A stretch of DNA of 64,000 bases from Clostridia bacterium (GTDB taxonomy: Bacteria > Bacillota > Clostridia > Oscillospirales > CAG-382). The notes under the pieces are model-generated. The model did no database searches, was not told the origin of the DNA, and worked only from the letters and a program-made list of their open reading frames with translations. How positions within the stretch are numbered: position 1 is the first letter of the stretch; each line of letters begins with the position of its first letter. Shown here piece by piece: positions 51,843-59,829 of the stretch. Location of the stretch: assembly GCA_017537345.1 (NCBI GenBank), contig JAFYKY010000012.1:1-64000 (forward strand), in the 5' to 3' direction. A program made the position numbers and the translations under genes.

Positions 51843-51858
51843 TGTTTCACGTGAAACA
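51843..51858. promoter_or_regulatory. parS site 2
   Basis: TGTTTCACGTGAAACA again. With its flank AACGC it is the reverse complement of site 1 with flank GCGTT, giving 21-bp perfect inverted ends around the repeat. Confidence 0.93.
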
Positions 51859-51873
51859 ATCCTTGGAGATAAT

Positions 51874-53274
51874 ATGAAAAAGCTATTTACCATACTTCTC
51901 TCCTGCTTGCTGTTGGTGTCCTGCGCGGGAGGAGAAATTCAAGACGTAAGCGGAAGTGTATCCGATAACCTTTCGGAAACCCAAAAGGAAGAATCGGCGT
52001 TGCCTCAGGATCCTCTGGCTGTACTGCCCGACGGGCAGTTCGGCGGCGCGGAAACGGTTATATGGACCACCGATCCTTCTGTGGCAGACCCCGAATACGC
52101 TTATGACACCGCGTTGAAGAAGATAATGCAGGAGCGTATAGATTCTATCGAAAACAAGTTCGATACCACCATCGTTATCGTGAAAAAAACCGCCGCAGAG
52201 ATCAAAAAAGCAATAGAACGCGGTGAAGACTGCCCCGATATAATTATTATGCCCTCGGGCGCTATGGGAACGGAGGCTGTTAACGGATATCTTACAAATA
52301 TGTGGTCGCTGCCCTATTTTTCCGAAGCCGCGAAAGCCCTCGGAGGCGAGGCAGAGGAGCAGACCATAAACAATTCTCTGTATATGCTTACCGGCGCCTT
52401 TAACTTTACCCAGCAAAACTCCCTTGTTGTTTACGCAAACCGCGATCTTATAAAAGCAAAGAGTATGCGTGACCCTGCATATTCCGTAGATGACGGCAGC
52501 TGGACGGTGGACAAGATGTTTGAATATATAAACGCAGTCTCCACCGTGGCGGGCAAGCCTACGGGAGATACAGAAACCGATATATTCGGCTTTACCGCCG
52601 TTGGATTGGATACAAAAAGCCTTACAAACGTGTTCTGGAACGGTTCGGGCATAAAATACTTCGGGGAAACTATGGGCAAGCCCTTGAAGGCGGAATTCGA
52701 TTACGAGCTGGGCAAACAAGCCACCTCCGCCGCCAAAAAGCTTATGGAAAGCAGTACCAAGCTTACGGAATCCTCGTCGGTAAACACAAAAGAAGCATTT
52801 TTGAACCAAAGAGTGCTGTTTTGCGTAACCTATTTCAACCAGTTCCTTGGGGAAAACAAAATTGAGGGCTTCGATTGGGAGATACTCCCTCTGCCCAAAA
52901 CAAGCGCAGAGCAGGAGGAATATTACTCTCCCGTAACGGAAGCGCTGTGCATCGCCGTGCCCAAAGCAAACGAGGACAGCTACAGCGCAGGTCTGGTCCT
53001 TTCTGCCTGGATACTCGCATCCCGTGAAATAGAGCCTACCCTGCACAGATATTATATCACCCACAATTCCTCGGATAACGCAAACACCGTAATGATGTAT
53101 GAGGTGTTCAATACAGTTTACTATCCCCTTACGGAGCTGTATTCTTCCGTATATAATATAAACAGCGTGGGCAGAGAGCTTATCGCCACTTCCATAACGG
53201 ATAATATAGACCTTGGCAAATATATCCGCTGGCAGGATGCGCAAATGGAACAAACCGCCGAAAAGTTCAAATAA
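51874..53274 (+). CDS. Extracellular solute-binding lipoprotein (fifth paralogue)
   Basis: 466 residues. LVSC lipobox with Cys17, then a Ser/Glu-rich linker. Motifs related to the other four: PLAVLPDGQFGGAETVIWT, NNSLYMLTGAFNFTQQNS, WTVDKMFEYINAV, and ILPLPKTSAEQEEYYSPV matching the MLPIPK..EQERYYHSV block. It is the most divergent member. Transcription from 51649 would pass through both parS sites and the repeat. No permease is present. Confidence 0.82.
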   Translation: MKKLFTILLSCLLLVSCAGGEIQDVSGSVSDNLSETQKEESALPQDPLAVLPDGQFGGAETVIWTTDPSVADPEYAYDTALKKIMQERIDSIENKFDTTIVIVKKTAAEIKKAIERGEDCPDIIIMPSGAMGTEAVNGYLTNMWSLPYFSEAAKALGGEAEEQTINNSLYMLTGAFNFTQQNSLVVYANRDLIKAKSMRDPAYSVDDGSWTVDKMFEYINAVSTVAGKPTGDTETDIFGFTAVGLDTKSLTNVFWNGSGIKYFGETMGKPLKAEFDYELGKQATSAAKKLMESSTKLTESSSVNTKEAFLNQRVLFCVTYFNQFLGENKIEGFDWEILPLPKTSAEQEEYYSPVTEALCIAVPKANEDSYSAGLVLSAWILASREIEPTLHRYYITHNSSDNANTVMMYEVFNTVYYPLTELYSSVYNINSVGRELIATSITDNIDLGKYIRWQDAQMEQTAEKFK

Positions 53275-53277
53275 CTC

Positions 53278-53306
53278 TTGCATTTATCGGCATAATATGG
53301 TAAGAT
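53278..53306 (+). promoter_or_regulatory. Promoter of pgk
   Basis: TTGCAT (53278-53283), 17 nt, TAAGAT (53301-53306). Confidence 0.65.
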
Positions 53307-53344
53307 AATTAATTGAAAAGAAATAAATTTATGAGGTGAATAAA

Positions 53345-54550
53345 ATGACCAACGTAAATAAGAAATCCGTAGAGGATATCAGCGTTCAGGGCAAAAAAGT
53401 TCTTGTTCGCTGCGATTTCAACGTACCCCTTAAGGACGGCGTTATTACCGACGATAACCGTATTCAGGGCGCACTTCCCACTATCAAGTATCTCCTTGCA
53501 AACGGCGCGGCTGTAATTCTTTGCTCTCACCTTGGCAGACCCAAGGGCGAGTTCAATATGAAGTATACTCTCGCTCCCGTTGCAAAGCGTCTTTCCGAGT
53601 GCCTCGGTATCGAAGTTGCACTTGCAAAGGACGTTGTAGGCGAAGACGCAGTTGCAAAGGCTGCTAATCTCAAGTCCGGCGAATGTATGCTGCTCGAAAA
53701 CGTTCGTTTCCACGCAGAAGAAGAAAAGAACAACCCCGAATTTGCCAAGAAATTGGCTGATATGGCAGATATCTATGTTAACGATGCTTTCGGCACCGCA
53801 CACAGAGCACACGCTTCCACCGCAGGCGTTGCAGATTATCTCCCTGCAGTATGCGGATATCTTATAAACAAAGAGATCACCATTATGGGTAAGGCTCTTG
53901 CCGATCCCGACAGACCTTTGGTAGCTATTCTCGGCGGCGCAAAGGTTTCCGATAAGCTTAACGTTATAAACAACCTGCTCGAAAAGGTTGATACTCTTAT
54001 AATCGGCGGCGGTATGGCATATACCTTCCTCAAGGCTCAGGGCAAGGGTATCGGTAAATCCCTTCTGGACGAAAGCAAGCTTGATTACTGCGTAGAAATG
54101 ATGAAAAAGGCAGAGGAAAAGGGCGTAAAGCTTCTCCTCCCCGTAGACACCGTTTGCGCAAAGTCCTTCCCCGATCCTATCGATGCAGAGATCGAGACAG
54201 TAACCGTTTCCGCAGACGCTATCCCCGAGGATATGCAGGGTCTTGATATCGGTCCCGCAACCAGAGAGCTGTTTGCTAACGCTGTTCTGAGCGCAAAGAC
54301 CGTTATCTGGAACGGACCTATGGGCGTATTTGAAAACCCCACTCTCGCAGTTGGTACCAAGGCAGTTGCACAGGCTCTCGCTGATTCCGATGCGATCACT
54401 ATCGTAGGCGGCGGTGACTCCGCAGCAGCTTGCCAGACTCTCGGTTTTGGCGATAAGATCACCCACATTTCTACCGGCGGCGGAGCATCCCTCGAATTCC
54501 TTGAAGGACTTGAGCTTCCCGGTATAGCTTGCTTGAACGACAAGCAGTGA
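53345..54550 (+). CDS. pgk: Phosphoglycerate kinase
   Basis: 401 residues from the ATG at 53345 (GAGGTG 6 nt upstream). Substrate-level phosphorylation: 1,3-bisphosphoglycerate + ADP to 3-phosphoglycerate + ATP. Motifs: [46 protein letters not shown] and the nucleotide-binding [11 protein letters not shown]. Highly biased codon use points to strong expression. tpiA follows after a heptamer hairpin repeat; glyceraldehyde-3-phosphate dehydrogenase is not in the window. Confidence 0.98.
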   Translation: MTNVNKKSVEDISVQGKKVLVRCDFNVPLKDGVITDDNRIQGALPTIKYLLANGAAVILCSHLGRPKGEFNMKYTLAPVAKRLSECLGIEVALAKDVVGEDAVAKAANLKSGECMLLENVRFHAEEEKNNPEFAKKLADMADIYVNDAFGTAHRAHASTAGVADYLPAVCGYLINKEITIMGKALADPDRPLVAILGGAKVSDKLNVINNLLEKVDTLIIGGGMAYTFLKAQGKGIGKSLLDESKLDYCVEMMKKAEEKGVKLLLPVDTVCAKSFPDPIDAEIETVTVSADAIPEDMQGLDIGPATRELFANAVLSAKTVIWNGPMGVFENPTLAVGTKAVAQALADSDAITIVGGGDSAAACQTLGFGDKITHISTGGGASLEFLEGLELPGIACLNDKQ

Positions 54551-54655
54551 AGAGTGAAGAGAGAAAAGTGAAGAGAAAAGGAAGATTTTTGCCCATTGGG
54601 CAAAAATCAACCGTAATTCCTCGTTCCTCATTCCTCGTTCCTCATTAACTTACGA
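54550..54655 (+). repeat. Heptamer hairpin repeat between pgk and tpiA
   Basis: Degenerate left arm (GAGTGAA, GAGAGAA, AAGTGAA, GAGAAAA), core AAGATTTTTGCCC.ATTG.GGCAAAAATCAACC, right arm (TTCCTCGTTCCTCATTC, CTCGTTCCTCATT). There is no T-tailed terminator, so it may be a processed or attenuating spacer inside a glycolytic operon. Confidence 0.8.
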
Positions 54656-54681
54656 AGTAAAATAATTTAGGAGTATTTACT

Positions 54682-55458
54682 ATGAATAAAGCTACCCGTA
54701 GAGCTGTTATCGCAGGAAACTGGAAAATGAACAAAACTCCTGCAGAAGCAGTTGAACTTATAAACGCTATCAAAGCAGAGATCGAAGGCAAGGACGTTTC
54801 CGGTTGCGAAATCGTAACCTGCGTTCCTTACGTTGACCTCGTTCCCGTTATGGAAGCAGCAAAGGGCTCTCCCATCAAGGTTGGCGCAGAAAACGTGCAT
54901 TTTGCAGCATCCGGCGCATACACCGGCGAAATTTCCGCTTCCATGCTCACCGCTATCGGTGTTGAATACGTAATTATCGGCCACTCCGAAAGAAGACAGT
55001 ACTTCGGCGAAACCGACGTTACCGTAAACCTCCGCACCAAAGCTGCTCTCGAAGCAGGTCTTAAGGTTATCCTCTGCGTTGGCGAAACTCTCGAACAGCG
55101 CGAGCAGGGCATTACCGATGAAACCGTTTCTCTCCAGACCAAGGTTGCACTCCTCGGCGTTACCGAAGAGCAGATGAAAAACGTTATTATCGCATACGAA
55201 CCCGTTTGGGCTATCGGTACCGGCAAAACCGCTACCTCCGATCAGGCAGACGAAGTTTGCGGCGTGATCAGAAACGTTGTTGCTTCTCTTTACGGCGCAT
55301 CCGTTGCAGAAGCTACCACTATCCAGTACGGCGGATCTATGAACGCAAAGAACGCAGACGAGCTTCTCGGCAAGGTTAACGTAGACGGCGGACTTATCGG
55401 TGGAGCATCTCTCAAAGCCCCCGACTTCTATGCAATTATTTCTGCAGCGCAGAAATAA
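54682..55458 (+). CDS. tpiA: Triosephosphate isomerase
   Basis: 258 residues, standard. Interconverts dihydroxyacetone phosphate and glyceraldehyde 3-phosphate. GNWKMNKTPAEA carries the catalytic Lys, YVIIGHSERRQYFGET the His, and IAYEPVWAIGTGKTAT the Glu and mobile loop; QYGGSMNAKNADELL closes the phosphate site. TTAGGAG precedes the ATG. Likely cotranscribed with pgk. Confidence 0.98.
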   Translation: MNKATRRAVIAGNWKMNKTPAEAVELINAIKAEIEGKDVSGCEIVTCVPYVDLVPVMEAAKGSPIKVGAENVHFAASGAYTGEISASMLTAIGVEYVIIGHSERRQYFGETDVTVNLRTKAALEAGLKVILCVGETLEQREQGITDETVSLQTKVALLGVTEEQMKNVIIAYEPVWAIGTGKTATSDQADEVCGVIRNVVASLYGASVAEATTIQYGGSMNAKNADELLGKVNVDGGLIGGASLKAPDFYAIISAAQK

Positions 55459-55800
55459 TTGCGCTCGCCAGAATAACGCAGAACGAAAAACGCAAATAAT
55501 TTAAACCGTTCTGTGCAGTTATTACCCGTGTGTAGGGCGGATGGCTTGCCTCCGCCGTGCCATTCACTAAATAAGGTAAAAATTCCGTAGAAAATTAATT
55601 CTACGGAATTTCTTTTTATTTGCGTTTCTAAATGTTTTTACTCGGGGGGCAGTAGAATACTACAGCTCCCCACTCGTAAAAAGCATTTTCTACAGCGTTT
55701 TACCATCGCTTGTCTGTGCAGACTTTGAGTTCTATAGACGGTTGTGATGTGCAGACTTTAGGTTTTATAGACGGCGGGTTATTACAGACGGCAGTTTTTA
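55459..55800 (+). repeat. Composite hairpin repeat, divergent copy
   Basis: Contains GGGCGGATGGC.TTGCC.TCCGCC; AAATTCCGTAGA/TCTACGGAATTT; a GGGGGGCAGTAG.AATA.CTACAGCTCCCC hairpin; the TACAGCGTTTTACCATCGC segment shared with copy A; and two repeats of TGCAGACTTTRRGTTYTATAGACGG. It fills the tpiA-VWA gap with no gene. A promoter, TTGACA (55840-55845), 18 nt, TAAAAT, follows. Confidence 0.75.
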
Positions 55801-55890
55801 CGATAAGTTTTCATATATGTAAATTTTTATGCATTAATATTGACACACATATATTTATAATGGTAAAATAAGGGCAAGGAGGGATAAACA

Positions 55891-57408
55891 ATGAAAAAAC
55901 AAGCAACAAAAATTATTTTCGCTTTTGTTCTTTTATCAGCTATGTTGGTTTCGGCGGCGTGTAGTGGGCCTTACGATGCGATGGACGGTTACTACACCAA
56001 CGGAAGCCCGTTGGCAGGCGAAATGCTTGGTGAAAACGGCGAGACCTACACCGAAATTATTGAAAACAAGTTTGTTTTAACCACTGAACAGGACAGCAGT
56101 TATTTTTCCATTGATGCAAACACAGCAGCTTATCCCAATCTGCGCAGTCTTATCAAAAACGGATACAATATTCCCAAGGATGCTGTGCGCGTAGAGGAAA
56201 TGCTCAATTATTTTGATTACGATTACGCCACCCCCGAGGACGGTTCGGTGCTTGCGCTCACATCTTCGGTGTTTGATACACCCTACAACAGCCAAACCAA
56301 GCTTCTCACCATAGGCTTGGCGGCGCAGGCGGTGGAGTTCACCTCGGTTAAAAACAACCTTGTCTTTCTTATTGATGTAAGCGGCTCTATGTTTTCTGAC
56401 GATAAGCTGGGCTTGGTACAATCTGCGTTTATGATGCTTACGGAAAACCTTAACCCCGAAGACCGTGTTTCCATAGTGACCTACGCAGGCAACGAAGGAG
56501 TCGCTTTGGAGGGCGCTTTCGGTTACGAAAAGCAAAAAATAACCGCAATTATCGAAGACCTTGCCGCAGGCGGAAGCACCGCAGGCAGTGAGGGAATAAA
56601 AACCGCATATTCTCTTGCGGAAAAATATTTTATCGAAGGCGGCAACAACCGTGTGATTTTAGCTACCGACGGTGATTTTAACGTAGGTATCACGAGCGTA
56701 GATGCGCTTAAAGAGCTTATATCCGAAAAAAGAGAATCCGGCGTGTATTTTTCGGTGTTCGGAGTAGGCAGAGGCAATCTTAAATCCGAAACCATGGAAA
56801 CACTCGCCCTCAACGGAAACGGTACCTATAGCTATATCGATTCCAAGACCGAAGCGCGCCGTGCGCTGGTCACACAGATCGGCGGCAGTATGGTCACCGT
56901 GGCGAAGGACGTAAAAGCCGGTATCACCTTTAATCCCGAATACGTGGAAAGTTACCGTCTGATAGGCTACGAAAACAAACTGCTTACCGAGGAACAGTTC
57001 AACGACGAAACTACAGATGCAGGGGAATTGGGCAGCGGTCACACCGTCACCGTGGTGTACGAGATAAAGCTGACCGAAAAAGCGCTGGAGGCACAGGAAA
57101 ATCTTGCCCAGGTGGTTATTAAATACAAGCCCACCGAAAACGTAAGCAGTGAAAATACCGATGAAACACTCACTCTGGATATAAAGACGTCGGCATACCA
57201 CGAAACTCCCACCGAAACCGATTCCTTTGTGGCGGGCGTTGTGGAATTTGCGCTGTTGCTCCGCGAATCCGAATACAAGGGCGATGCGGATTTTGATAAG
57301 CTTATCGCCGGATTGGAGAAATTGGACCTTTCTCAAGACCCCTATAAAGAGGAGTTCCGTCAGCTTGTAAAGGATTACGTAACCAAAAAATCAACCATAT
57401 CGAAATAA
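55891..57408 (+). CDS. VWA-domain lipoprotein (YfbK-like)
   Basis: 505 residues. SAAC lipobox with Cys24. A von Willebrand N-terminal region (YFSIDANTAAYPNLRSLI, RVEEMLNYFDYDY) precedes a VWA domain with MIDAS motif DVSGSM (about 167), the Thr-bearing AGGSTAGSEGI loop and the ATDGDFNVG strand, and a DUF3520-type C terminus (FAVAGVVEFALLLRESEYKG-like). Related YfbK proteins are surface or periplasmic metal-ion-dependent adhesion proteins of unknown ligand. GGAGGGA precedes the ATG. Own promoter. Confidence 0.9.
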   Translation: MKKQATKIIFAFVLLSAMLVSAACSGPYDAMDGYYTNGSPLAGEMLGENGETYTEIIENKFVLTTEQDSSYFSIDANTAAYPNLRSLIKNGYNIPKDAVRVEEMLNYFDYDYATPEDGSVLALTSSVFDTPYNSQTKLLTIGLAAQAVEFTSVKNNLVFLIDVSGSMFSDDKLGLVQSAFMMLTENLNPEDRVSIVTYAGNEGVALEGAFGYEKQKITAIIEDLAAGGSTAGSEGIKTAYSLAEKYFIEGGNNRVILATDGDFNVGITSVDALKELISEKRESGVYFSVFGVGRGNLKSETMETLALNGNGTYSYIDSKTEARRALVTQIGGSMVTVAKDVKAGITFNPEYVESYRLIGYENKLLTEEQFNDETTDAGELGSGHTVTVVYEIKLTEKALEAQENLAQVVIKYKPTENVSSENTDETLTLDIKTSAYHETPTETDSFVAGVVEFALLLRESEYKGDADFDKLIAGLEKLDLSQDPYKEEFRQLVKDYVTKKSTISK

Positions 57409-57410
57409 AA

Positions 57411-57491
57411 TCACCCCAAGAAGCCTTGCGGCTTCTCGGGGACCCCGAAAAAACACCCCGCGAAACTTCGTTTAGCGGGGACCCCGATAAA
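57411..57491 (+). repeat. Two GGGG-type hairpins
   Basis: CCCCAAGAAGCC.TTGC.GGCTTCTCGGGGACCCC and CCCCGC.GAAACTTCGTTTA.GCGGGGACCCC, back to back after the VWA stop codon, in the inverse orientation. Confidence 0.75.
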
Positions 57492-57494
57492 TAC

Positions 57495-57528
57495 AGGAAT
57501 CCGTCAAAAAACGGATTCCTTCTTTTTT
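57495..57528. terminator. Bidirectional terminator
   Basis: AGGAATCCGT.CAAAAA.ACGGATTCCT then TCTTTTTT. It is identical in stem to the module in composite copy C. Confidence 0.8.
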
Positions 57529-57553
57529 ATTGCGTTTTAGTGCAGACTTTGGG

Positions 57554-58102
57554 TTATGCTTCGTATTCAAATATCTCGGTGTTATACGCCATAACTATCT
57601 TACCGCTTTTCTTTTCGCAGACCGTATAAAAAACGTCGCCCTGCTCGGTCTTTTCAAAAACCGAAATATCGGACATAGAGCATTTTTCGCTCCACCAATA
57701 AAGCTCATCGGGAATACGCCAAACACGCTCTTTTTCAAAGAAAATGTTGTAGTTATTCACCACGGTAATTCTGCGTTTTGAAATTTTAACGTATCTTTCG
57801 TGCTTTTTCTTCTTTACCACAGATTTTTTAACAACGTAATTATCTATGGAAACTTTGGCGGCTTTTCTGTCCCTTAAACGATATTTCACTAAGGGCAGTA
57901 AAAGGATGGCAAACAAAACCACTGCGGGCAGAAAAAACGCCGCTTTTCCTAAGTAACTCTCCAAAAATGCTATTCCCAGCATCACAGCGAACAAAGCCGC
58001 ATATCCCACAAAATACAACCATCGGGGAGTGCGGGCAGGATGCTTTATGGCGTGGATAATATCCTTTTCCATTTCCGCTTTTGTAATAATCACTTTTTCC
58101 AT
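57554..58102 (-). CDS. Uncharacterised two-helix membrane protein
   Basis: 182 residues from the ATG at 58102 (AAAGGCGGTG upstream); longer frames to 58351 run through repeats and are rejected. Two membrane helices (about 28-48 and 53-73) near the N terminus, then a basic segment VKKSVVKKKKHERYV and a C-terminal domain (RRITVVNNYNIFFEKERVWRIPDELYWW) resembling YcxB-like proteins, but I am not certain. Function unknown. Confidence 0.72.
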   Translation of the reverse strand: MEKVIITKAEMEKDIIHAIKHPARTPRWLYFVGYAALFAVMLGIAFLESYLGKAAFFLPAVVLFAILLLPLVKYRLRDRKAAKVSIDNYVVKKSVVKKKKHERYVKISKRRITVVNNYNIFFEKERVWRIPDELYWWSEKCSMSDISVFEKTEQGDVFYTVCEKKSGKIVMAYNTEIFEYEA

Positions 58103-58155
58103 AGAAAACACCGCCTTTCTGTGATTAGTATAGCGTAAAATCGTGGAGATTGCAA

Positions 58156-58336
58156 GTGAAATATTCGGCTTACGCCGAATGTGAAATAATTCACTTCGTG
58201 AATTGTGAAATATTGCTCCCGTCGGTCGCAATGTGAAATGAAATAAATCCCCCTCACGCGCCGCAGCGCATTTCACACGCGAAGCGTATTTCACACACGA
58301 AGTGCATTTCACAAATCCCGCAAGGGATTTATTTCG
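58156..58336. repeat. GTGAAAT-delimited mirror array of palindromes
   Basis: GTGAAAT occurs at 58156, 58181, 58205 and 58233. Between copies lie ATTCGGC.TTAC.GCCGAAT, AATTCAC.TTC.GTGAATT and ATTGC...GCAAT. The right half carries the complement ATTTCAC at 58270, 58288 and 58306, separated by ACGCGAAGCGT and ACACGAAGTGC. An outer GAAATAAATCCC/GGGATTTATTTC pairing joins the two halves. It can fold as a multi-branched structure. No gene seen in 58103-58339. Confidence 0.85.
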
Positions 58337-58339
58337 TTG

Positions 58340-58375
58340 AAAAAAGACCAACTCACAAGTGAGTTGGTCTTTTTT
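58340..58375 (-). terminator. Terminator of tRNA-Gln
   Basis: GACCAACTCAC/GTGAGTTGGTC perfect stem with a T6 tail on the minus strand, just beyond the tRNA. Confidence 0.88.
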
Positions 58376-58376
58376 C

Positions 58377-58450
58377 TGGCAGCGGTACTAGGATTCGAAC
58401 CCAGACATACAGAGTCAGAGTCTGCTGTGCTACCTTTACACAATACCGCT
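58377..58450 (-). tRNA. tRNA-Gln(CTG)
   Basis: Minus-strand cloverleaf: acceptor AGCGGTA/TACCGCT, D arm GTGT...GCAC with AAAGGTA loop, anticodon stem GCAGA/TCTGT with loop CTCTGAC (anticodon CTG, reads CAG), T arm CTGGG.TTCGAAT.CCTAG, discriminator G and encoded CCA. It is 74 nt including CCA. The anticodon position is clear; CTG for Gln implies that a TTG isoacceptor exists elsewhere. Confidence 0.95.
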
Positions 58451-58460
58451 ATATTTCCGT

Positions 58461-58498
58461 GCCCGAGTATTGTATCACACTCGGGCAGGGTTTGTCAA
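58461..58498 (-). promoter_or_regulatory. tRNA-Gln promoter within a perfect inverted repeat
   Basis: Minus strand TTGACA (58498-58493), 18 nt, TACAAT (58474-58469). The -10 box lies inside GCCCGAGT...ACTCGGGC (58461-58486), arms of 8 bp with a 10-nt gap. Confidence 0.7.
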
Positions 58499-58526
58499 TA
58501 CTTATTTTGCAAAAATTATATTTTTC

Positions 58527-58613
58527 GCGGGGTGCTTCTTACGGGGTCCCAAAAAAACCGCAGGTTTTTAGGGGTGTTTCTTGCGGGGTCCCCGAAAAAG
58601 CGTTTTTCGTGAT
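58527..58613 (+). repeat. Two GGGG-type hairpins
   Basis: GGGGTCCCAAAAAAACC.GCA.GGTTTTTAGGGG, then GGGGTCCCCGAAAAAGCG.TTTTTCG, in the gap between the tRNA promoter and thiI. The second has lost its right GGGG arm. Confidence 0.7.
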
Positions 58614-58662
58614 ACGTAACGGATGCCGCCTTTACTTTTCAAAAAACCTTTTTTGGGGAAAT

Positions 58663-59829
58663 TTATATTTTTATTACACGTCTGGTTTCCATCGCTCTTT
58701 CGATGAGCCCTTCCACGTCCAGCTTCTGTTCTTCCGCCTCTATCTGTTCGAGTGTGGGGCGGGTGAGGGGATGCTTGGGGGTGAACACGGTACAGCAATC
58801 CTCATAAGGGAGGATAGACGTTTCAAAAGTGCCGATCTTACGGGCGATATCGGTTATCTCCACCTTATCCATACCGATACAGGGACGGAGCACGGGGAGG
58901 GTGGGCACAGCGTTGGTAACGGTAAGCGCTTCCAAGGTCTGGGAAGCCACCTGACCCAAGGATTCACCGGTGATAAGCGCCTGCTGACCGAATTCGTGGG
59001 CGATCCTATCGGAAATACGCATCATAAAACGGCGGAGCAGGAGAGTAAGCATACGGTCTTCGCAGTTTTTCATAATCTCTTCCTGAATTTCCGTCACGCT
59101 TATGGCGTTCAAAAACATACTGCCGGTATAATCCTTTATCCGTCTTGCAAGGGAGGTAACCTTTTCCATCGCCAGATCGGAGGTATAGGGCGGGGAATCG
59201 AAATACAGTCCGTCCACGGTAACACCGCGCTTTGCGATCATATATCCTGCAACGGGGCTGTCAATACCGCCGGAAAGGAGCAGAAGTCCTCTTCCGCTGC
59301 TGCCCGTGGGCATACCGCCTGCGCCTCTCACTCCGTTGCCGTGAACGTATGCGGCGGTATCACGTATTTCTGCGGTCACGATAACCTCGGGGTTATTAAC
59401 GTCAACCTTGATGCCCCCGACCTCTTCCAATATAACCTCACCGCAGAGTGCGGAAATTTCGGGAGATTTTAAAGGGAACTTTTTATCGCTTCGTTTTGCG
59501 TTGCATTTAAAGGTCTTTTTATTTCCAACCAGCTCATAAGCGTGCTCACGCACCGCCTCAAGTACTTGGTTTATATCCTTTTCGCACTTGTAACCGCGGC
59601 AAACGGACACAACACCGAAAACCGTAAGCATTTTTTCGAATGCGGTGTCGATATCCGCATCATCCGAGGGGGTAATGCACATGGTGGACTGGGAATATTC
59701 AAGGGAAAATTCACCATCCACCTCTTTTAATTTTTTGCGCACGTTCTTTTCAACAAGAGCTACAAAGGTGGAACGGTTTAATCCCTTAAGCACCAATTCG
59801 CCATATTTAAGTAAAATTATCTCTTTCAT
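58663..59829 (-). CDS. thiI: tRNA sulfurtransferase ThiI
   Basis: 388 residues, the short form without the C-terminal rhodanese domain. N-terminal ferredoxin-like/THUMP region (KYGELVLKGLNRSTF, REHAYELVGNKKTFKCNAKR), then the PP-loop LLLLSGGIDSPVAGYMIAKRG (about 180), which adenylates tRNA uridine 8. It makes 4-thiouridine in tRNA and can supply sulfur for thiamine. The start overlaps the stop of the cysteine desulfurase (ATGA), which provides the sulfur; this NifZ/ThiI pairing is common in Firmicutes. Confidence 0.96.
   Translation of the reverse strand: MKEIILLKYGELVLKGLNRSTFVALVEKNVRKKLKEVDGEFSLEYSQSTMCITPSDDADIDTAFEKMLTVFGVVSVCRGYKCEKDINQVLEAVREHAYELVGNKKTFKCNAKRSDKKFPLKSPEISALCGEVILEEVGGIKVDVNNPEVIVTAEIRDTAAYVHGNGVRGAGGMPTGSSGRGLLLLSGGIDSPVAGYMIAKRGVTVDGLYFDSPPYTSDLAMEKVTSLARRIKDYTGSMFLNAISVTEIQEEIMKNCEDRMLTLLLRRFMMRISDRIAHEFGQQALITGESLGQVASQTLEALTVTNAVPTLPVLRPCIGMDKVEITDIARKIGTFETSILPYEDCCTVFTPKHPLTRPTLEQIEAEEQKLDVEGLIERAMETRRVIKI

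Noticed and set aside
58103..58351. Upstream extension of the membrane protein at 57554-58102
   Set aside because: It would run through the GTGAAAT palindrome array, and a ribosome binding site is present at 58102.
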